Below, in pieces: positions 58,384 through 64,000 of a stretch of DNA of 64,000 nucleotides. Made by a program: the position numbers and the translations under genes. Within the stretch, counting starts at the first letter, position 1, and each line of letters starts with the position of its first letter. The notes under the pieces are model-generated. The model was given only the letters and a program-made list of their open reading frames with translations, ran no database searches and had not been told where the DNA came from. Source of the DNA: VYFG01 sp965204165 (GTDB lineage Bacteria; Pseudomonadota; Gammaproteobacteria; Arenicellales; Poriferihabitantaceae); the NCBI GenBank assembly GCA_965204165.1, contig OZ241969.1:434001-498000 (forward strand). The letters run 5' to 3'.

Positions 58384-60282
58384 ATGAGCCAAGAGACCAC
58401 GATGGAAAAACACGCCTTCCAGGCGGAAGTGCAGCAGCTCCTGCACCTGATGATCCACTCCCTGTACAGCAACCGGGAAATCTTTCTCAGGGAACTCGTG
58501 TCCAATGCCTCCGATGCCTGTGACCGGCTGAGATTCCTCTCCCTGACCGACAAGTCCCTGCTCGAGGACGAGGAGGCGCTCGGCATCGAGGTGGACGTGA
58601 ATCCCAGGACCAGGACCATCACGGTCCGGGACAACGGCATCGGCATGGACCACGACGAGGTGATCGAGAACATCGGCACCATCGCGCGCTCCGGCACCCG
58701 CCGGTTCCTGGAGCAGATCAACCAGGGCGAGCAGAGCGAAACCGCGCTGATCGGCCAGTTCGGCGTCGGGTTCTATTCCAGCTTCCTGGTCGCCGAAGAG
58801 GTTGTCCTCATGACCCGCAAGGCGGGACAGCCGGCCTCGGAGGGCGTGAAATGGACGTCCGACGGCAGCGGGGAGTACTCGGTGGAATCCGTCGAACGGC
58901 CCGAAAGGGGTACGGAAGTCATCCTCAAACTGCAGAAGGCGCACAAGGAATTCCTGGAAGGGTTCCGGGTCCGCGGCGTGATCGCGAAATATTCCGATCA
59001 CATCTCCCTGCCCATCCGGATGCTGAAGGAACCCGAGAGGGACGACAAGGGCAAGATCATCAAGGGGCAGACCCCGGAATACGAAACCGTCAACAGGGGC
59101 TCCGCGCTGTGGGCCCGGCCCAAGCGGGAAATCAGCGAAGAGGAGCACCGGACCTTCTACACCTCGCTGACCTACGATCCCGAGCCGCCGGCCATTACCC
59201 TGCACAACCGGGTGGAAGGGAAGCTGGAATACATCTCCCTGTTCTACATCCCGTCGAAGGCGCCCTTCGACCTCTGGGACCGGGAGCAGCGTCACGGCAT
59301 CAAGCTGTACGTGCGCCGGATCTTCATCTCCGACGATGCCAGGCAGATCATGCCGAGCTATCTGCGGTTCGTCCGCGGACTGGTGGATTCGGCCGACCTG
59401 CCGCTCAACGTCTCCCGGGAGTTCCTGCAGCAGAACCGGGAGATCGACAGAATCCGCACCGCCTCGGTGAAGAAAATCCTCGCGGAACTGAAAAAGGTCG
59501 CCGCCAAGGATGCCGAGAAATACCTGGATCTCTGGAAGGAATACGGCAAGGTGCTGAAGGAAGGGCTGATCGAGGACCCCGAGAACAAGGACAACCTCGC
59601 GAAGCTGATCCGGTTCGCATCCACCCGGGGCGAGGACGACACGCAGAACGTCTCCCTGGAAGACTATGTCGGCGCCATGAAGGAGAAGCAGAAGGCAATC
59701 TACTACGTCACCGCGGAAAACCATGCCGCGGCCAGATCATCCCCGCATCTCGAAATCTTCCGCAAGCACGACATCGAGGTGCTGCTGTTGTCCGACCCGG
59801 TGGACGAATGGGTGGTGAACCATCTCACCACCTTCGAGGACAGGCCGCTCCAGTCCATCGCCCGGGGGGAACTGGACCTGGACGAACTGGGGGACGCAAA
59901 GGACAAGGACGAAAGCGAAAAGGCGAACGAGACCCTGTCGCCGCTGGTGGAAAGGTTCAAGGCCGTGCTGGAGGACCGCGTCAAGGACGTCCGCCTGACC
60001 GACCGGCTGGTGGATTCCCCGGCGTGCCTCGTGGCCGACCAGTATGACCTCGGAGGCAACATGGAGCGGATCCTGAAGGCCATGGGCCAGGATGCCCCCG
60101 TCGCCAAGCCGATCCTCGAGCTGAATCCGAAGCACGAGATCCTGGACCGGATCGATCTCGAGTCCGATACCCTGGAAGACTGGATCTGGGTGCTGCTGGA
60201 CCAGGCGGTGCTGGCCGAGGGGGCCTCGCTCAGGGACCCGGCGGCCTACGTGGCGAGGGTCAACCGGCTGCTGGCGGGCTGA
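58384..60282 (+). CDS. htpG: Chaperone HtpG (Hsp90)
   Basis: The 632-residue protein has the GHKL ATPase domain: the Asn in LVSNASDACDRL, DNGIGMDHDEV and GQFGVGFYSSFLVA. Middle and C-terminal dimer domains follow. It folds clients under heat and oxidative stress. The start MSQETTMEKHAFQAEV is chosen; MEKHAFQ six residues on is possible. The sigma-32 promoter upstream explains its regulation. It is divergent from the tRNA cluster. Confidence 0.97.
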   Translation: MSQETTMEKHAFQAEVQQLLHLMIHSLYSNREIFLRELVSNASDACDRLRFLSLTDKSLLEDEEALGIEVDVNPRTRTITVRDNGIGMDHDEVIENIGTIARSGTRRFLEQINQGEQSETALIGQFGVGFYSSFLVAEEVVLMTRKAGQPASEGVKWTSDGSGEYSVESVERPERGTEVILKLQKAHKEFLEGFRVRGVIAKYSDHISLPIRMLKEPERDDKGKIIKGQTPEYETVNRGSALWARPKREISEEEHRTFYTSLTYDPEPPAITLHNRVEGKLEYISLFYIPSKAPFDLWDREQRHGIKLYVRRIFISDDARQIMPSYLRFVRGLVDSADLPLNVSREFLQQNREIDRIRTASVKKILAELKKVAAKDAEKYLDLWKEYGKVLKEGLIEDPENKDNLAKLIRFASTRGEDDTQNVSLEDYVGAMKEKQKAIYYVTAENHAAARSSPHLEIFRKHDIEVLLLSDPVDEWVVNHLTTFEDRPLQSIARGELDLDELGDAKDKDESEKANETLSPLVERFKAVLEDRVKDVRLTDRLVDSPACLVADQYDLGGNMERILKAMGQDAPVAKPILELNPKHEILDRIDLESDTLEDWIWVLLDQAVLAEGASLRDPAAYVARVNRLLAG

Positions 60283-60296
60283 GCGCGTATCTTCCG

Positions 60297-60317
60297 GACC
60301 CGCCCGCGGGGCGGGTC
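60297..60317. terminator. Hairpin between convergent htpG and ogt
   Basis: GACCCGCCC and GGGCGGGTC are perfect 9-bp arms with a 3-nt loop. It lies just beyond the htpG stop and overlaps the end of ogt. There is no T-run, so it may stop transcripts from both sides only weakly. Confidence 0.55.
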
Positions 60318-60780
60318 AGATCAGCCACGGCACTGCATTTTCCAGCCGCAGCAGGCCGATCTTGGTCTCGATCCCCGCGCCTCCGGAATACCCGCCGATC
60401 CCCCTTGCCGCCAGCACCCTGTGGCAGGGAACGATGACCGGGAAGGGATTGCCGCCGCAGGCGCCGCCCGCCGCCCGCGGAGTGGACCCCAGCTGCCGGG
60501 CCATGTCCGAATAGGTGATCGTGCTGCCGTAGGGGATCCGGGCCATCACGTCACAGGCCGCAGCCTGGAATTCACTGCAGCCGTAGGCCAGGGGCAGATC
60601 GAAGGTCCTGAGAGTGCCGTCGAAATAGGCCTTCAGCTGCTCCGCGGCCTCGGCCAGCAGCGGGGAGCGGTCAGCAGCTGGCGCATCGCGCCATCTGAAC
60701 CTCGTGAGACACTCCCCTTCCTGCACCAGCAGCATCCGCCCGAACGGCGTCTCGATGGATTTTCTGAGTACGGCAGGCAT
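60316..60780 (-). CDS. ogt: Methylated-DNA--protein-cysteine methyltransferase
   Basis: The 154-residue protein has the suicide active site IVPCHRV with Cys119 and the helix-turn-helix region GSTITYSDMARQLGSTPRAAGGA that binds DNA. It removes O6-alkyl groups from guanine. The N-terminal domain is short, typical of Ogt. It lies 67 bp downstream of the EF-G2 gene on the same strand. Confidence 0.95.
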   Translation of the reverse strand: MPAVLRKSIETPFGRMLLVQEGECLTRFRWRDAPAADRSPLLAEAAEQLKAYFDGTLRTFDLPLAYGCSEFQAAACDVMARIPYGSTITYSDMARQLGSTPRAAGGACGGNPFPVIVPCHRVLAARGIGGYSGGAGIETKIGLLRLENAVPWLI

Positions 60781-60847
60781 GTCCGGGAAGGAATATTCAC
60801 CATGGTGATCCGCCAGTATACCGGACCCCGGGCCGGGCTGAATCCGG

Positions 60848-62929
60848 CTATCTGCCCAGACGTTCCCTGGCTTCGGCGATCACGATTTCCGCGATGTTCT
60901 TGGGACAGGGCGCATAATGATCGAACTCCATGGAGAACTGCCCCCGTCCGGAGGTCATGGTCCGCAGGTCGCCGATGTAGCCGAACATCTCGCCCAGCGG
61001 GACCTCGGCCTTGATGCGGGCGCCGGTGGGGCCGGTGTCCTGGGCCTTGATCATGCCGCGGCGGCGGTTGAGATCACCGATCACGTCGCCCACGTGGGCT
61101 TCCGGGGTGAACACGTCAACCCGCATCACCGGCTCAAGGAGCTGCGGACCGGCCTTGGGCATTGACTGGCGGTAGGCCGCCTTGGCCGCGATCTCGAATG
61201 CCACCGCGGAGGAGTCCACCGCATGGAAGGCGCCGTCCAGCAGGGTCACCTTGACGTCCAGGCAGGGATACGCGGCGAGGACGCCCTCTTCCATCATGTC
61301 CCTGAACCCCTTGTCGATGGCCGGCCAGAACTCCCGCGGCACGTTGCCGCCGGTCACCACGGACTCGAACTGGTAGCCGCTCCTAGCCTCTCCCGGCTCG
61401 ATGATGTAGTCGATCTTGCCGAACTGGCCGGAGCCGCCGGTCTGCTTCTTGTGCGTGTAGCTGTCCTCGACCCGCTGGGTGATGGTTTCCCGGTAGGCGA
61501 CCTGGGGCTTGCCGACCGACACTTCCACGCTGTGGGTCCGGCGCAGGATGTCCACCTTGATATCGAGGTGCAGTTCGCCCATGCCCTTGAGAATGGTCTC
61601 GCCGCTGTCCTGGTCGGTTTCCACATGGAACGAGGGGTCTTCGGCCACCATCTTGCCAAGGGCGATGCCGAGCTTTTCGGACCCGCTCTTGTCCTTGGGC
61701 GCCACCGCCATGGAAATCACCGGGTCCGGAAAGACCATCGGCTCCAGGGTCGCGGGGTTCCTTTCGTCCGCCAGGGTATGCCCGGTATGCACGTTCTTCA
61801 TGCCGAGCACGGCGATGATGTCCCCCGCCTGGGCGGAAGTGAGCTCGTTGCGGGAATCGGCATGCATCTCCACGATGCGGCCGATGCGTTCCGTTTTCCC
61901 GGTGAAGGTGTTGAGCACGTTGTCGCCCTTGGCGAGCTTGCCGGAATACACCCGGATGAAGGTCAGGGCGCCGTAGCGGTCGTCCATGATCTTGAACGCC
62001 AGTGCGCGCAGCGGCCTTGCCGGGTCCACGACGGCGTATTCACCGGTTTCATTGCCTTCCAGGTCCACTTCGGGCTGGGGTTTCACTTCCGTCGGATTGG
62101 GCAGGAAGTCCACCACGGCATTCAGCACAAGCTGCACCCCCTTGTTCTTGAACGCGGAGCCGCAATAGGTGGGGAAGAAGTCCAGGTTGATGGTGCCCTT
62201 GCGCACGCAGGCCCTGATCGTGTCGAGATCCGGCTCCTCGCCCTCCAGGTACATTTCCATCGCCTCGTCATCCTGCTCCAGGGCGGTTTCGATCAGTTTC
62301 TCGCGGTATTCCTCCACCTGTGCGGCCATGTCCGCGGGCACCTCCTCGATATGGTACTTGGTGGGGTCGCCGGACTCGTCCCAGATCCAGGCCTTGCGGG
62401 TGAGCAGGTCCACCACGCCCCTGAAATCATCCTCGATGCCGATGGGCAGGACCATGACCAGCGGGTTCGCCCCGAGGATGTCCTGGATCTGGTCGACCAC
62501 GCGGTAGAAATCCGCGCCCATTCGGTCGAGCTTGTTGACGAAAATGATCCGGGCCACCTCGGAATCGTTGGCGTACCGCCAGTTGGTCTCGGACTGGGGC
62601 TCCACCCCCCCGGAGCCGCAGAACACCCCGATACCGCCGTCCAGGACCTTCAGCGAACGGTACACCTCGATCGTGAAGTCCACGTGGCCCGGCGTGTCGA
62701 TGATGTTGAGCCGGTAGTCGTTCCAGAAGCAGCTGGTCGCGGCGGACTGGATGGTGATCCCGCGCTCCCGCTCCTGGTCCATGAAATCGGTGGTGGCCTC
62801 GCCGTCATGCACCTCGCCGATCTTGTGGATCTTGCCGGTGAGGCTGAGAATGCGCTCCGTGGTGGTGGTCTTGCCCGCATCCACGTGGGCGAAAATGCCG
62901 ATGTTGCGATACTTGGAAAGATCTGTCAT
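60848..62929 (-). CDS. Elongation factor G, EF-G2-type paralogue
   Basis: The 693-residue GTPase has the G1 motif AHVDAGKTTT, DTPGHVDF and NKLDRMGADF, then the EF-G domains II-V. The start MTDLSKYRNIGIFAHVDAGK and the phrase VFCGSGGVEPQSETNWRYAN are typical of the second EF-G of Pseudomonas and Vibrio rather than the str-operon FusA. It is not next to rpsG or tuf. A role in ribosome recycling or translocation is likely; the paralogue's exact job is uncertain. Confidence 0.9.
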   Translation of the reverse strand: MTDLSKYRNIGIFAHVDAGKTTTTERILSLTGKIHKIGEVHDGEATTDFMDQERERGITIQSAATSCFWNDYRLNIIDTPGHVDFTIEVYRSLKVLDGGIGVFCGSGGVEPQSETNWRYANDSEVARIIFVNKLDRMGADFYRVVDQIQDILGANPLVMVLPIGIEDDFRGVVDLLTRKAWIWDESGDPTKYHIEEVPADMAAQVEEYREKLIETALEQDDEAMEMYLEGEEPDLDTIRACVRKGTINLDFFPTYCGSAFKNKGVQLVLNAVVDFLPNPTEVKPQPEVDLEGNETGEYAVVDPARPLRALAFKIMDDRYGALTFIRVYSGKLAKGDNVLNTFTGKTERIGRIVEMHADSRNELTSAQAGDIIAVLGMKNVHTGHTLADERNPATLEPMVFPDPVISMAVAPKDKSGSEKLGIALGKMVAEDPSFHVETDQDSGETILKGMGELHLDIKVDILRRTHSVEVSVGKPQVAYRETITQRVEDSYTHKKQTGGSGQFGKIDYIIEPGEARSGYQFESVVTGGNVPREFWPAIDKGFRDMMEEGVLAAYPCLDVKVTLLDGAFHAVDSSAVAFEIAAKAAYRQSMPKAGPQLLEPVMRVDVFTPEAHVGDVIGDLNRRRGMIKAQDTGPTGARIKAEVPLGEMFGYIGDLRTMTSGRGQFSMEFDHYAPCPKNIAEIVIAEARERLGR

Positions 62930-63123
62930 GACGGTAATTCGATAAGTACTGGCGATCCCGGGCAGAATCGGCGGATTCCCGCGCCTGCCGTCCCCGGAAG
63001 GGTGCCCGGAAAAAAGAGGCGCGATGATACATCAATCGGGCCGTCATTTCATGGGGAAAAAACAGGGAAAAAACCACCCCACGGGCCGTGCCCGGGCGGC
63101 GGCCGCGGGAAGGGGTCCCGGGG

Positions 63124-64000
63124 TCAGTACTTGCGGGCGCCGGCCTCGGAGGCCACGCGCGGCACCAGTGCCTTTACCAGCCGGGTCATCTCGAGGGTGC
63201 CGACCGGCGCGCGGTCGCGGATCACGATGTAGGAGTGGGACGTGTCGCCGCCGGATTGGGCAATCACGCTTTCCAGCGTGTCGTTGTAGCCGACCTCCCC
63301 ATGGGCCTCGGGCGGCACGCTCCCGCCCTCCAGCGGCGTCATGATCGACCGGACCCTGAGCACGCGGGCGCGGTTGATGTCGCTCACGAAGTCCTCGATG
63401 TAGGGATCGTTCGGATTCAGGAGGATGTGCTGCGGCTCCCCCTGCTGCACGATGAAGCCGTCCTTGAGGATCACGAGGTGATCGGCGATCTTGAGCGCCT
63501 CGTCAAGATCATGGGTGATGAAGACGATGGTCTTGTGAAGCTCGGTCTGCAGTTCCAGCAGCAGGTCCTGCATGTCGGTGCGGATCAGCGGGTCCAGGGC
63601 CGAGAACGCCTCGTCCATCAGCATGATGGGAGAGTTCGAGGTCAGTGCCCGGGCGATGCCGACCCGCTGCTGCATGCCGCCGGAGAGCTGGTGCGGATAG
63701 TGGTTGCCGAATCCCTTCAGGCCCACGCGGTCCAGCCACTTGTTCGCCTCGGAGAGGTACTCGGTCCTGTTCACGCCGCGTACCTTCAGCGAGGTGGCGG
63801 CGTTGTCGACGACGGTGCGGTGGGGCAGCAGAGCGAATCGCTGGAATACCATCGACATCACCGAACGCCGCAGATTACGCAGTTCCTCCTCGCCATAGGC
63901 CAGCACATCCGCCCCGTCGACCACGATCTGTCCGTCCGTGGGTTCGATCAGGCGGTTGAGATGGCGGATGAGGGTTGACTTGCCCGAGCCCGAAAGCCCC
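63124..64000 (-). CDS. proV: Quaternary-amine (glycine betaine/proline) ABC transporter ATPase, 5' end cut
   Basis: The frame enters the window inside Walker A (GLSGSGKSTLIRHLNRLIEP). It has the Q-loop MVFQRFALLPHRTVVDNA, signature LSGGMQQR, Walker B IMLMDEAFSALD and H-loop FITHDLDEAL. A C-terminal CBS-like regulatory tail follows (residues 200-290 of the part seen). This is the ProV/OpuAA class that imports osmoprotectants such as glycine betaine. Permease and binding-protein genes would lie outside, if present. It links loosely to the MttB-family gene 40 kb away. Confidence 0.92.
   Translation of the reverse strand, partial: GLSGSGKSTLIRHLNRLIEPTDGQIVVDGADVLAYGEEELRNLRRSVMSMVFQRFALLPHRTVVDNAATSLKVRGVNRTEYLSEANKWLDRVGLKGFGNHYPHQLSGGMQQRVGIARALTSNSPIMLMDEAFSALDPLIRTDMQDLLLELQTELHKTIVFITHDLDEALKIADHLVILKDGFIVQQGEPQHILLNPNDPYIEDFVSDINRARVLRVRSIMTPLEGGSVPPEAHGEVGYNDTLESVIAQSGGDTSHSYIVIRDRAPVGTLEMTRLVKALVPRVASEAGARKY

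Overview
The window reads as a GC-rich gammaproteobacterial chromosome segment made almost entirely of core genes. Signs of this are the tRNA-tig-clpP-clpX-lon-hupB-tRNA-ppiD block, the surE-pcm-nlpD block, fimV next to leuCD, tyrS with a mepM-like peptidase and anmK beside an rRNA operon, and ridA-recG. The closest guess is a non-enteric, possibly halophilic or sulfur-oxidising-type gammaproteobacterium. It carries the long Pseudomonas-like LeuA, a one-domain voltage-gated Na+ channel, an MttB-family methyltransferase and a quaternary-amine ABC ATPase. The genus cannot be fixed from this sequence alone.

Layout. 1-7.2 kb (minus): 5' part of fimV, then leuD, leuC and aroC. 7.3-9.8 kb: a glutathione S-transferase, an EamA exporter and a BacNav-type channel. 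9.9-15.8 kb (minus): surE-pcm-yqaA-nlpD, followed by a D-cysteine desulfhydrase-like gene, trpD and a stand-alone Lrp-type ligand-binding domain in the place where rpoS usually lies; tesA is upstream. 15.9-21.1 kb (plus): ybbA-ybbP-like export system and an MsbA-like ABC exporter. 21.2-24.1 kb: a Fic protein with its own AT-rich promoter and an MttB homologue. 24.1-29.0 kb: an Lrp regulator divergent from leuA, an endonuclease/phosphatase-fold protein and a Na/Pi-type membrane protein. 29.3-34.8 kb (minus): a complete rRNA operon (16S, tRNA-Ile, tRNA-Ala, 23S, 5S) with promoter, processing stems and terminator. 35.2-47.6 kb: tyrS (minus), then mepM-like, anmK, ridA, recG, ubiA, a Nudix gene, an AT-rich DnaA-box cluster, priA and pyrC (all plus). 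47.6-58.2 kb (minus): tRNA-Pro, tRNA-Arg, tRNA-His, tRNA-Leu, tig, clpP, clpX, lon, hupB, tRNA-Val, tRNA-Asp, a decayed toxin-antitoxin pair and ppiD. 58.3-64.0 kb: htpG behind a strong sigma-32-type promoter, ogt, an EF-G2 paralogue and the 3' part of a ProV-like ATPase.

The most striking item is a tRNA-Arg(UCU) gene at 57655-58059, split within the anticodon by about 328 nt that carry recognisable group I intron core elements (R and S, forming P7). Second is a cluster of four perfect DnaA boxes beside a very AT-rich stretch immediately upstream of priA (44061-44275), which could be a replication origin, a DnaA-titration site or a DnaA-controlled promoter. Third, recG has no ATG or GTG that would give a full-length protein and lies in the same frame as ridA, separated by a single TGA. 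Fourth, the toxin of a RelE/Phd-type pair carries two compensating frameshifts beside an intact antitoxin.

Functionally the window combines amino-acid and pyrimidine synthesis (leu, aro, trp, pyr), envelope and division-site maintenance (fimV, nlpD, mepM-like, anmK), protein quality control (tig, clpXP, lon, htpG, ppiD, pcm) and DNA maintenance (recG, priA, ogt, HU).
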